A stretch of DNA of 64,000 nucleotides from Zeus faber (Eukaryota; Chordata; Actinopteri; Zeiformes; Zeidae). Each line of letters begins with the position of its first letter. Position 1 is the stretch's first letter. Below are positions 10,061-22,700 of this stretch, piece after piece. The notes under the pieces are model-generated. The model had not been told where the DNA came from and made no database searches. It saw only the letters and a program-made list of their open reading frames with translations. Both the position numbers and the translations under genes were made by a program. The DNA is taken from positions 434,001 through 498,000 of the forward strand of contig OY482861.1 in assembly GCA_960531495.1 (NCBI GenBank). The letters run 5' to 3'.

Positions 10061-12418
10061 ACTCATTTGTAATGGGAAAGTACTGTTTGCAGAACAGTTT
10101 TTGGCACATCTTACAATTTTTTTCTGAAATTACGAGCATTTTCATAAAAACCTGCATGGATGGCAAACAAGGCATTTTCAGGCAATTTAAAGACTGAAAG
10201 AATGTTTTGAATAAAGGTTTCTGTCATGACTCTGTAGGAACTGCTCAGATAGTGTAAATACTGTTATAAACTCATTTGTAATTGGAAAGTTCTGTTTGCA
10301 AAATAGTTTTTGGCACATCTAACAAGTTTTTCTGAAATTACAAGCATTTGCATAAAAACCTGCATGGATGGCAAACAAGGCATTTTCAGGCAATTTAAAG
10401 ACTGAAAGAATGTTTTGAATAAAGGTTTCTGTCATGACTCTGTAGGAACTGCTCAGATAGTGTAAATACTGTTATGAACTCATTTGTAATTGGAAAGTAC
10501 TGTTTGCAAAATAGTTTTTGGCACATCTAACAAGTTTTTCTGAAATTACAAGCATTTTCATAAAAACCTGCATGGATGGCAAACAAGGCATTTTCAGGAA
10601 ATTTAAAGACCGAAAGAATGTTTTGAGTAAAGGTTTCTGTCATGACTCTGTAGGAACTGCTCAGATAGTGTAAATACTGTTATGAACTCATTTGTAATGG
10701 GAAAGTACTGTTTGCAAAACAGTTTTTGGCACATCTAACAAGTTTTTCTGAAATTATGAGCATTTTCATAAAAACCTGCATGGATGGCAAACAAGGCATT
10801 TTCAGGCAATTTGAAGACTGAAAGGATGTTTTGAGTAAAGGTTTCTGTCATGACTGTCTAGGACCTGCTCAGATAGTGTAAATACTGTTATGAACTGATT
10901 TGTAATGGGAAAGTACTGTTTGCAAAACAGTTTTTGGCACATCTAACAAGTTTTTCTGAAATTACGAGCATTTTCATAAAAACCTGCATGGATGGCAAAC
11001 AAGGCATTTTCAGGCAATTTAAAGACTGAAAGGATGTTTTGAGTAAAGGTTTCTGTCATGACTCTCTAGGACCTGCTCAGATAGTGTAAATACTGTTATG
11101 AACTGATTTGTAATGGGAAAGTATTGTTTGCAAAACAGTTTTTGGCACATCTAACAAGTTTTTCTGAAATTACAAGCATTTTCATAAAAACCTGCATGGA
11201 TGGCAAACAAGGCATTTTCAGGAAATTTAAAGACCGAAAGAATGTTTTGAGTAAAGGTTTCTGTCATGACTCTGTAGGAACTGCTCAGATAGTGTAAATA
11301 CTGTTATGAACTCATTTGTAATGGGAAAGTACTGTTTGCAAAACAGTTTTTGGCACATCTAACAAGTTTTTCTGAAATTACAAGCATTTTCATAAAAACC
11401 TGCATGGATGGAAAACAAGGCATTTTCAGGAAATTTAAAGACCGAAAGAATGTTTTGAGTAAAGGTTTCTGTCATGACTCTGTAGGAACTGCTCAGATAG
11501 TGTAAATACTGTTATGAACTCATTTGTAATGGGAAAGTACTGTTTGCAGAACAGTTTTTGGCACATCTTACAATTTTTTTCTGAAATTACGAGCATTTTC
11601 ATAAAAACCTGCATGGATGGCAAACAAGGCATTTTCAGGCAATTTAAAGACTGAAAGGATGTTTTGAGTAAAGGTTTCTGTCATGACTGTAGGAACTGCT
11701 CAGATAGTGTAAATACTGTTATGAACTGATTTGTAATGGGAAAGTACTGTTTGCAAAAGAGTTTTTGGCACATCTAACAAGTTTTTCTGAAATTACGAGC
11801 AGTTTCATAAAAACCTGCATGGGGGGAAAACATGGCATTTTGAGGCAATTTAAAGACTGAAAGGATGTTTTGAGTAAAGGTTTCTGTCATGACTCTCTAG
11901 GACCTGCTCAGATAGTGTAAATACTGTTATGAACTGATTTGTAATGGGAAAGTACTGTTTGCAGAACAGTTTTTGGCACATCTAACAATTTTTTTCAGAA
12001 ATTACGAGCAGTTTCATAAAAACCTGCATGGATGGCAAACAAGGCATTTTCAGGCAATTTAAAGACTGAAAGGATGTTTTGAGTAAAGGTTTCTGTCATG
12101 ACTCTCTAGGACCTGCTCAGATAGTGTAAATACTGTTATGAACTGATTTGTAATGGGAAAGTACTGTTTGCAAAACAGTTTTTGGCACATCTAACAAGTT
12201 TTTCTGAAATTACAAGCATTTTCATAAAAACCTGCATGGATGGCAAACAAGGCATTTTCAGGAAATTTAAAGACCGAAAGAATGTTTTGAGTAAAGGTTT
12301 CTGTCATGACTCAGTAGGAACTGCTCAGATAGTGTAAATACTGTTATGAACTCATTTGTAATGGGAAAGTACTGTTTGCAAAACAGTTTTTGGCACATCT
12401 AACAAGTTTTTCTGAAAT
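10061..12418 (+). repeat. 11-monomer duplicated block, copy 2 (offset 3956)
   Basis: Partner of 6105-8462. Private differences include ggggggaaaac near 11822 and ctcagtagg near 12313. Its last three monomers also begin the 14-mer unit at 11872, so the domain I/II boundary is itself inside a duplicated block. Confidence 0.75.
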
Positions 12419-14789
12419 TATGAGCATTTTCATAAAAACCTGCATGGATGGCAAACAAGGCATTTTCAGGCAATTTGAAGACTGAAAGGATGTTTTGAGT
12501 AAAGGTTCCTGTCATAACTCTGTAGGACCTGCTCAGATAGTGTAAATACTGTTATGAACTCATTTGTATTGGGAAAGTACTGTTTGCAAAAGAGTTTTTG
12601 GCACATCTAACAAGTTTTTTCTGAAATTACGAGCATTTTCATAAAAAAACTGCATGGATGGCAAACAAGGCATTTTCAGGAAATTTAAAGACTGAAAGGC
12701 TGTTTTGAGTAAAGGTTTCTGTCATGACTCTCTAGGACCTGCTCAGATAGTGTAAATACTGTTATGAACTGATTTGTAATGGGAAAGTATTGTTTGCAAA
12801 ACAGTTTTTGGCACATCTAACAAGTTTTTCTGAAATTACAAGCATTTGCATAAAAACCTGCATGGATGGCAAACAAGGCATTTTCAGGCAATTTAAACAC
12901 TGAAAGAATGTTTTGAATAAAGGTTTCTGTCATGACTCTGTAGGAACTGCTCAGATAGTGTAAATACTGTTATGAACTCATTTGTAATTGGAAAGTACTG
13001 TTTGCAAAATAGTTTTTGGCACATCTAACAAGTTTTTCTGAAATTACAAGCATTTTCATAAAAACCTGCATGGATGGCAAACAAGGCATTTTCAGGAAAT
13101 TTAAAGACCGAAAGAATGTTTTGAGTAAAGGTTTCTGTCATGACTCTGTAGGAACTGCTCAGATAGTGTAAATACTGTTATGAACTCATTTGTAATGGGA
13201 AAGTACTGTTTGCAAAACAGTTTTTGGCACATCTAACAAGTTTTTCTGAAATTATGAGCATTTTCATAAAAACCTGCATGGATGGCAAACAAGGCATTTT
13301 CAGGCAATTTGAAGACTGAAAGGATGTTTTGAGTAAAGGTTCCTGTCATAACTCTGTAGGACCTGCTCAGATAGTGTAAATACTGTTATGAACTCATTTG
13401 TATTGGGAAAGTACTGTTTGCAAAAGAGTTTTTGGCACATCTAACAAGTTTTTTCTGAAATTACGAGCATTTTCATAAAAAAACTGCATGGATGGCAAAC
13501 AAGGCATTTTCAGGGAATTTAAAGACTGAAAGGATGTTTTGAGTAAAGGTTTCTGTCATAACTCTGTAGGAACTGCTCAGATAGTGTAAATACTGTTATG
13601 AACTCATTTGTAATGGCAAATTACTGTTTGCAGAACAGTTTTTGGCACATCTAACAATTTTTTTCTGAAATTACGAGCATTTTCATAAAAACCTGTATGG
13701 ATGGCAAACAAGGCATTTTCAGGCAATTGAAAGACTGAAAGGATGTTTTGAGTAAAGGTTTCTGTCATGACTCTGTAGGACCTGCTCAGATAGTGTAAAT
13801 ACTGTTATGAACTGATTTGTAATGGGAAAGTACTGTTTGCAAAAGAGTTTTTGGCACATCTAACAAGTTTTTCTGAAATTACGAGCAGTTTCATAAAAAC
13901 CTGCATGGGGGGCAAACATGGCATTTTGAGGCAATTTAAAGACTGAAAGGATGTTTTGAGTAAAGGTTTCTGTCATGACTCTGTAGGAACTGCTCAGATA
14001 GTGTAAATACTGTTATGAACTGATTTGTAATGGGAAAGTACTGTTTGCAGAACAGTTTTTGGCACATCTTACAATTTTTTTCTGAAATTACGAGCATTTT
14101 CATAAAAACCTGCATGGATGGCAAACAAGGCATTTTAAGGCAATTTAAAGACTGAAAGGATGTTTTGAGTAAAGGTTTCTGTCATGACTCTGTAGGACCT
14201 GCTCAGATAGTGTAAATACTGTTATGAACTGATTTGTAATGGGAAAGTACTGTTTGCAAAACAGTTTTTGGCACATCTAACAAGTTTTTCTGAAATTACA
14301 AGCACTTTCATAAAAACCTGCATGGATGGCAAACAAGGCATTTTCAGGCAATTTAAAGACTGAAAGGATGTTTTGAGTAAAGATTTCTGTCATGACTCTG
14401 TAGGAACTGCTCAGATAGTGTAAATACTGTTATGAACTCATTTGTTATGGGAAAGTACTGTTTGCAAAAGAGTTTTTGGCACATCTAACAAGTTTTTCTG
14501 AAAATACAAGCACTTTCATAAAAACCTGCATGGATGGCAAACAAGGCATTTTATGCAATTTAAAGACTGAAAGGATGTTTTGAGTAAAGGTTTCTGTCAT
14601 GACTGTCTAGGACCTGCTCAGATAGTGTAAATACTGTTATGAACTGATTTGTAATGGGAAAGTACTGTTTGCAAAACAGTTTTTGGCACATCTAACAAGT
14701 TTTTCTGAAATTACGAGCATTTTCATAAAAACCTGCATGGATGGCAAACAAGGCATTTTCAGGCAATTTAAAGACTGAAAGGATGTTTT
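11872..14789 (+). repeat. 14-monomer HOR unit, copy 1 of an adjacent tandem pair (2918 bp)
   Basis: The order is B C H P Q R H P U A E V W T. The next 2918 bases repeat the unit with only a handful of differences by eye. Private differences of this copy are ctcagtagg near 12313 and aaacactg near 12897. The unit starts at gagtaaagg of B and ends just before the same base of the next B. The length equals fourteen monomers of about 208.4 bp. Confidence 0.85.
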
Positions 14790-17707
14790 GAGTAAAGGTT
14801 TCTGTCATGACTCTCTAGGACCTGCTCAGATAGTGTAAATACTGTTATGAACTGATTTGTAATGGGAAAGTACTGTTTGCAGAACAGTTTTTGGCACATC
14901 TAACAATTTTTTTCAGAAATTACGAGCAGTTTCATAAAAACCTGCATGGATGGCAAACAAGGCATTTTCAGGCAATTTAAAGACTGAAAGGATGTTTTGA
15001 GTAAAGGTTTCAGTCATGACTCTCTAGGACCTGCTCAGATAGTGTAAATACTGTTATGAACTGATTTGTAATGGGAAAGTACTGTTTGCAAAACAGTTTT
15101 TGGCACATCTAACAAGTTTTTCTGAAATTACAAGCATTTTCATAAAAACCTGCATGGATGGCAAACAAGGCATTTTCAGGAAATTTAAAGACCGAAAGAA
15201 TGTTTTGAGTAAAGGTTTCTGTCATGACTCTGTAGGAACTGCTCAGATAGTGTAAATACTGTTATGAACTCATTTGTAATGGGAAAGTACTGTTTGCAAA
15301 ACAGTTTTTGGCACATCTAACAAGTTTTTCTGAAATTATGAGCATTTTCATAAAAACCTGCATGGATGGCAAACAAGGCATTTTCAGGCAATTTGAAGAC
15401 TGAAAGGATGTTTTGAGTAAAGGTTCCTGTCATAACTCTGTAGGACCTGCTCAGATAGTGTAAATACTGTTATGAACTCATTTGTATTGGGAAAGTACTG
15501 TTTGCAAAAGAGTTTTTGGCACATCTAACAAGTTTTTTCTGAAATTACGAGCATTTTCATAAAAAAACTGCATGGATGGCAAACAAGGCATTTTCAGGAA
15601 ATTTAAAGACTGAAAGGCTGTTTTGAGTAAAGGTTTCTGTCATGACTCTCTAGGACCTGCTCAGATAGTGTAAATACTGTTATGAACTGATTTGTAATGG
15701 GAAAGTATTGTTTGCAAAACAGTTTTTGGCACATCTAACAAGTTTTTCTGAAATTACAAGCATTTGCATAAAAACCTGCATGGATGGCAAACAAGGCATT
15801 TTCAGGCAATTTAAAGACTGAAAGAATGTTTTGAATAAAGGTTTCTGTCATGACTCTGTAGGAACTGCTCAGATAGTGTAAATACTGTTATGAACTCATT
15901 TGTAATTGGAAAGTACTGTTTGCAAAATAGTTTTTGGCACATCTAACAAGTTTTTCTGAAATTACAAGCATTTTCATAAAAACCTGCATGGATGGCAAAC
16001 AAGGCATTTTCAGGAAATTTAAAGACCGAAAGAATGTTTTGAGTAAAGGTTTCTGTCATGACTCTGTAGGAACTGCTCAGATAGTGTAAATACTGTTATG
16101 AACTCATTTGTAATGGGAAAGTACTGTTTGCAAAACAGTTTTTGGCACATCTAACAAGTTTTTCTGAAATTATGAGCATTTTCATAAAAACCTGCATGGA
16201 TGGCAAACAAGGCATTTTCAGGCAATTTGAAGACTGAAAGGATGTTTTGAGTAAAGGTTCCTGTCATAACTCTGTAGGACCTGCTCAGATAGTGTAAATA
16301 CTGTTATGAACTCATTTGTATTGGGAAAGTACTGTTTGCAAAAGAGTTTTTGGCACATCTAACAAGTTTTTTCTGAAATTACGAGCATTTTCATAAAAAA
16401 ACTGCATGGATGGCAAACAAGGCATTTTCAGGGAATTTAAAGACTGAAAGGATGTTTTGAGTAAAGGTTTCTGTCATAACTCTGTAGGAACTGCTCAGAT
16501 AGTGTAAATACTGTTATGAACTCATTTGTAATGGCAAATTACTGTTTGCAGAACAGTTTTTGGCACATCTAACAATTTTTTTCTGAAATTACGAGCATTT
16601 TCATAAAAACCTGTATGGATGGCAAACAAGGCATTTTCAGGCAATTGAAAGACTGAAAGGATGTTTTGAGTAAAGGTTTCTGTCATGACTCTGTAGGACC
16701 TGCTCAGATAGTGTAAATACTGTTATGAACTGATTTGTAATGGGAAAGTACTGTTTGCAAAAGAGTTTTTGGCACATCTAACAAGTTTTTCTGAAATTAC
16801 GAGCAGTTTCATAAAAACCTGCATGGGGGGCAAACATGGCATTTTGAGGCAATTTAAAGACTGAAAGGATGTTTTGAGTAAAGGTTTCTGTCATGACTCT
16901 GTAGGAACTGCTCAGATATTTTAAATACTGTTATGAACTGATTTGTAATGGGAAAGTACTGTTTGCAGAACAGTTTTTGGCACATCTTACAATTTTTTTC
17001 TGAAATTACGAGCATTTTCATAAAAACCTGCATGGATGGCAAACAAGGCATTTTAAGGCAATTTAAAGACTGAAAGGATGTTTTGAGTAAAGGTTTCTGT
17101 CATGACTCTGTAGGACCTGCTCAGATAGTGTAAATACTGTTATGAACTGATTTGTAATGGGAAAGTACTGTTTGCAAAACAGTTTTTGGCACATCTAACA
17201 AGTTTTTCTGAAATTACAAGCACTTTCATAAAAACCTGCATGGATGGCAAACAAGGCATTTTCAGGCAATTTAAAGACTGAAAGGATGTTTTGAGTAAAG
17301 ATTTCTGTCATGACTCTGTAGGAACTGCTCAGATAGTGTAAATACTGTTATGAACTCATTTGTTATGGGAAAGTACTGTTTGCAAAAGAGTTTTTGGCAC
17401 ATCTAACAAGTTTTTCTGAAAATACAAGCACTTTCATAAAAACCTGCATGGATGGCAAACAAGGCATTTTATGCAATTTAAAGACTGAAAGGATGTTTTG
17501 AGTAAAGGTTTCTGTCATGACTGTCTAGGACCTGCTCAGATAGTGTAAATACTGTTATGAACTGATTTGTAATGGGAAAGTACTGTTTGCAAAACAGTTT
17601 TTGGCACATCTAACAAGTTTTTCTGAAATTACGAGCATTTTCATAAAAACCTGCATGGATGGCAAACAAGGCATTTTCAGGCAATTTAAAGACTGAAAGG
17701 ATGTTTT
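14790..17707 (+). repeat. 14-monomer HOR unit, copy 2 of an adjacent tandem pair (2918 bp)
   Basis: Same order as the preceding unit: B C H P Q R H P U A E V W T. Private differences are ttcagtcat in C near 15010 and gatattttaaat in E near 16917, where most copies have gatagtgtaaat. It is followed by Q rather than B, so the perfect alternation ends here. From 14999 onward it also belongs to the block repeated at 22084. Confidence 0.85.
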
Positions 17708-19792
17708 GAGTAAAGGTTTCTGTCATGACTCTCTAGGACCTGCTCAGATAGTGTAAATACTGTTATGAACTGATTTGTAATGGGAAAGTATTGTTTGCAA
17801 AACAGTTTTTGGCACATCTAACAAGTTTTTCTGAAATTACAAGCATTTGCATAAAAACCTGCATGGATGGCAAACAAGGCATTTTCAGGCAATTTAAAGA
17901 CTGAAAGAATGTTTTGAATAAAGGTTTCTGTCATGACTCTGTAGGAACTGCTCAGATAGTGTAAATACTGTTATGAACTCATTTGTAATTGGAAAGTACT
18001 GTTTGCAAAATAGTTTTTGGCACATCTAACAAGTTTTTCTGAAATTACAAGCATTTTCATAAAAACCTGCATGGATGGCAAACAAGGCATTTTCAGGAAA
18101 TTTAAAGACCGAAAGAATGTTTTGAGTAAAGGTTTCTGTCATGACTCTGTAGGAACTGCTCAGATAGTGTAAATACTGTTATGAACTCATTTGTAATGGG
18201 AAAGTACTGTTTGCAAAACAGTTTTTGGCACATCTAACAAGTTTTTCTGAAATTATGAGCATTTTCATAAAAAACTGCATGGATGGCAAACAAGGCATTT
18301 TGAGGCAATTTAAAGACTGAAAGGATGTTTTGAGTAAAGGTTTCTGTCATGACTCTCTAGGACCTGCTCAGATAGTGTAAATACTGTTATGAACTGATTT
18401 GTAATGGGAAAGTACTGTTTGCAGAACAGTTTTTGGCACATCTAACAATTTTTTTCAGAAATTACGAGCAGTTTCATAAAAACCTGCATGGATGGCAAAC
18501 AAGGCATTTTCAGGCAATTTAAAGACTGAAAGGATGTTTTGAGTAAAGGTTTCAGTCATGACTCTCTAGGACCTGCTCAGATAGTGTAAATACTGTTATG
18601 AACTGATTTGTAATGGGAAAGTACTGTTTGCAAAACAGTTTTTGGCACATCTAACAAGTTTTTCTGAAATTACAAGCATTTTCATAAAAACCTGCATGGA
18701 TGGCAAACAAGGCATTTTCAGGAAATTTAAAGACCGAAAGAATGTTTTGAGTAAAGGTTTCTGTCATGACTCTGTAGGAACTGCTCAGATAGTGTAAATA
18801 CTGTTATGAACTCATTTGTAATGGGAAAGTACTGTTTGCAAAACAGTTTTTGGCACATCTAACAAGTTTTTCTGAAATTATGAGCATTTTCATAAAAACC
18901 TGCATGGATGGCAAACAAGGCATTTTCAGGCAATTTGAAGACTGAAAGGATGTTTTGAGTAAAGGTTCCTGTCATAACTCTGTAGGACCTGCTCAGATAG
19001 TGTAAATACTGTTATGAACTCATTTGTATTGGGAAAGTACTGTTTGCAAAAGAGTTTTTGGCACATCTAACAAGTTTTTTCTGAAATTACGAGCATTTTC
19101 ATAAAAAAACTGCATGGATGGCAAACAAGGCATTTTCAGGAAATTTAAAGACTGAAAGGCTGTTTTGAGTAAAGGTTTCTGTCATGACTCTGTAGGAACT
19201 GCTCAGATAGTGTAAATACTGTTATGAACTCATTTGTAATTGGAAAGTACTGTTTGCAAAATAGTTTTTGGCACATCTAACAAGTTTTTCTGAAATTACA
19301 AGCATTTTCATAAAAACCTGCATGGATGGCAAACAAGGCATTTTCAGGAAATTTAAAGACCGAAAGAATGTTTTGAGTAAAGGTTTCTGTCATGACTCTG
19401 TAGGAACTGCTCAGATAGTGTAAATACTGTTATGAACTCATTTGTAATGGGAAAGTACTGTTTGCAAAACAGTTTTTGGCACATCTAACAAGTTTTTCTG
19501 AAATTATGAGCATTTTCATAAAAACCTGCATGGATGGCAAACAAGGCATTTTCAGGCAATTTGAAGACTGAAAGGATGTTTTGAGTAAAGGTTCCTGTCA
19601 TAACTCTGTAGGACCTGCTCAGATAGTGTAAATACTGTTATGAACTCATTTGTATTGGGAAAGTACTGTTTGCAAAAGAGTTTTTGGCACATCTAACAAG
19701 TTTTTTCTGAAATTACGAGCATTTTCATAAAAAAACTGCATGGATGGCAAACAAGGCATTTTCAGGGAATTTAAAGACTGAAAGGATGTTTT
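14999..19792 (+). repeat. 23-monomer duplicated block, copy 1 (offset 7085)
   Basis: This 4794-bp run, C H P Q R H P U A E V W T Q R H* B C H P R H P, recurs at 22084-26877 at a constant offset of 7085 (34 monomers). Differences seen include ttcagtcat versus ttctgtcat and ctaacaag versus ctaaaaag in the first C, and gatattttaaat near 16917. On the left, B precedes this copy and A precedes the other. On the right, T follows this copy and U follows the other. Confidence 0.8.
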
Positions 19793-22700
19793 GAGTAAAG
19801 GTTTCTGTCATGACTGTCTAGGACCTGCTCAGATAGTGTAAATACTGTTATGAACTGATTTGTAATGGGAAAGTACTGTTTGCAAAACAGTTTTTGGCAC
19901 ATCTAACAAGTTTTTCTGAAATTACGAGCATTTTCATAAAAACCTGCATGGATGGCAAACAAGGCATTTTCAGGCAATTTAAAGACTGAAAGGATGTTTT
20001 GAGTAAAGGTTTCTGTCATGACTCTCTAGGACCTGCTCAGATAGTGTAAATACTGTTATGAACTGATTTGTAATGGGAAAGTATTGTTTGCAAAACAGTT
20101 TTTGGCACATCTAACAAGTTTTTCTGAAATTACAAGCATTTGCATAAAAACCTGCATGGATGGCAAACAAGGCATTTTCAGGCAATTTAAAGACTGAAAG
20201 AATGTTTTGAATAAAGGTTTCTGTCATGACTCTGTAGGAACTGCTCAGATAGTGTAAATACTGTTATGAACTCATTTGTAATTGGAAAGTACTGTTTGCA
20301 AAATAGTTTTTGGCACATCTAACAAGTTTTTCTGAAATTACAAGCATTTTCATAAAAACCTGCATGGATGGCAAACAAGGCATTTTCAGGAAATTTAAAG
20401 ACCGAAAGAATGTTTTGAGTAAAGGTTTCTGTCATGACTCTGTAGGAACTGCTCAGATAGTGTAAATACTGTTATGAACTCATTTGTAATGGGAAAGTAC
20501 TGTTTGCAAAACAGTTTTTGGCACATCTAACAAGTTTTTCTGAAATTATGAGCAGTTTCATAAAAACCTGCATGGGGGGCAAACATGGCATTTTGAGGCA
20601 ATTTAAAGACTGAAAGGATGTTTTGAGTAAAGGTTTCTGTCATGACTCTCTAGGACCTGCTCAGATAGTGTAAATACTGTTATGAACTGATTTGTAATGG
20701 GAAAGTACTGTTTGCAGAACAGTTTTTGGCACATCTAACAATTTTTTTCAGAAATTACGAGCAGTTTCATAAAAACCTGCATGGATGGCAAACAAGGCAT
20801 TTTCAGGAAATTTAAAGACCGAAAGAATGTTTTGAGTAAAGGTTTCTGTCATGACTCTGTAGGAACTGCTCAGATAGTGTAAATACTGTTATGAACTCAT
20901 TTGTAATGGGAAAGTACTGTTTGCAAAACAGTTTTTGGCACATCTAACAAGTTTTTCTGAAATTACAAGCATTTTCAAAAAAACCTGCATGGATGGAAAA
21001 CAAGGCATTTTCAGGAAATTTAAAGACCGAATGAATGTTTTGAGTAAAGGTTTCTGTCATGACTCTGTAGGAACTGCTCAGATAGTGTAAATACTGTTAT
21101 GAACTCATTTGTAATGGGAAAGTACTGTTTGCAGGACAGTTTTTGGCACATCTTACAATTTTTTTCTGAAATTACGAGCATTTTCATAAAAACCTGCATG
21201 GATGGCAAACAAGGCATTTTCAGGCAATTTAAAGACTGAAAGGATGTTTTGAGTAAAGGTTTCTGTCATGACTCTGTAGGACCTGCTCAGATAGTGTAAA
21301 TACTGTTATGAACTGATTTGTAATGTGAAAGTACTGTTTGCAAAAGAGTTTTTGGCACATCTAACAAGTTTTTCTGAAATTACGAGCAGTTTCATAAAAA
21401 CCTGCATGGGGGGCAAACATGGCATTTTCAGGCAATTTAAAGACTGAAAGGATGTTTTGAGTAAAGGTTTCTGTCATGACTCTCTAGGACCTGCTCAGAT
21501 AGTGTAAATACTGTTATGAACTGATTTGTAATGGGAAAGTACTGTTTGCAAAACAGTTTTTGGCACATCTAACAAGTTTTTCTGAAATTACGTGCAGTTT
21601 CATAAAAACCTGCATGGGTGGCAAACAAGGTATTTTCAGGCAATTTAAAGACTGAAAGGATGTTTTGAGTAAAGGTATCTGTCATAACTCTGTAGGAACT
21701 GCTCAGATAGTGTAAATACTGTTATGAACTCATTTGTAATAGGAAAGTACTGTTTGCAGAACAGTTTTTGGCACATCTTACAATTTTTTTCTGATTTTAC
21801 GAGCATTTTCATAAAAACCTGCATGGATGGCAAACAAGGCATTTTCAGGCAATTTAAAGACTGAAAGGATGTTTTGAGTAAAGGTTTCTGTCATGACTCT
21901 GTAGGACCTGCTCAGATAGTGTAAATACTGTTATGAACTCATTTGTAATGGGAAAGTACTGTTTGCAAAAGAGTTTTTGGCACATCTAACAAGTTTTTCT
22001 GAAATTACGAGCAGTTTCATAAAAACCTGCATGGGGGGCAAACATGGCATTTTGAGGCAATTTAAAGACTGAAAGGATGTTTTGAGTAAAGGTTTCTGTC
22101 ATGACTCTCTAGGACCTGCTCAGATAGTGTAAATACTGTTATGAACTGATTTGTAATGGGAAAGTACTGTTTGCAAAACAGTTTTTGGCACATCTAAAAA
22201 GTTTTTCTGAAATTACAAGCATTTTCATAAAAACCTGCATGGATGGCAAACAAGGCATTTTCAGGAAATTTAAAGACCGAAAGAATGTTTTGAGTAAAGG
22301 TTTCTGTCATGACTCTGTAGGAACTGCTCAGATAGTGTAAATACTGTTATGAACTCATTTGTAATGGGAAAGTACTGTTTGCAAAACAGTTTTTGGCACA
22401 TCTAACAAGTTTTTCTGAAATTATGAGCATTTTCATAAAAACCTGCATGGATGGCAAACAAGGCATTTTCAGGCAATTTGAAGACTGAAAGGATGTTTTG
22501 AGTAAAGGTTCCTGTCATAACTCTGTAGGACCTGCTCAGATAGTGTAAATACTGTTATGAACTCATTTGTATTGGGAAAGTACTGTTTGCAAAAGAGTTT
22601 TTGGCACATCTAACAAGTTTTTTCTGAAATTACGAGCATTTTCATAAAAAAACTGCATGGATGGCAAACAAGGCATTTTCAGGAAATTTAAAGACTGAAA

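Larger units (their letters stand above)
1..11871 (+). repeat. HOR domain I: A-B-C-D-E-F-based array
   Basis: About 57 monomers, read by eye as A B C D E F A B F A B V-like F, A B C (D/E) F A B C D E C-like H P Q R (D/A) E S R H T C D E A B C D E A' F G A B C E S R H T C D E A. A-B is the constant pair and returns every three to six monomers. Two A copies, near 195-207 and 2903-2915, share the private variant gactgaggggatg, and two B copies, near 1557 and 4055, share cagaacggt. These mark a block duplicated within the domain. H, P, Q and R first appear at 5002-5833. No gene, transposon or non-satellite sequence was seen. Confidence 0.8.

Noticed and set aside
13339..13352. Class-specific variants as sequencing errors (for example A7 in P, T6 in P, the G6 run in A)
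   Set aside because: The homopolymer variants are always linked to other diagnostic bases of the same class and recur in many copies, so they are real class markers rather than random homopolymer error. Isolated ones, such as the short T tract near 41139, could still be errors.
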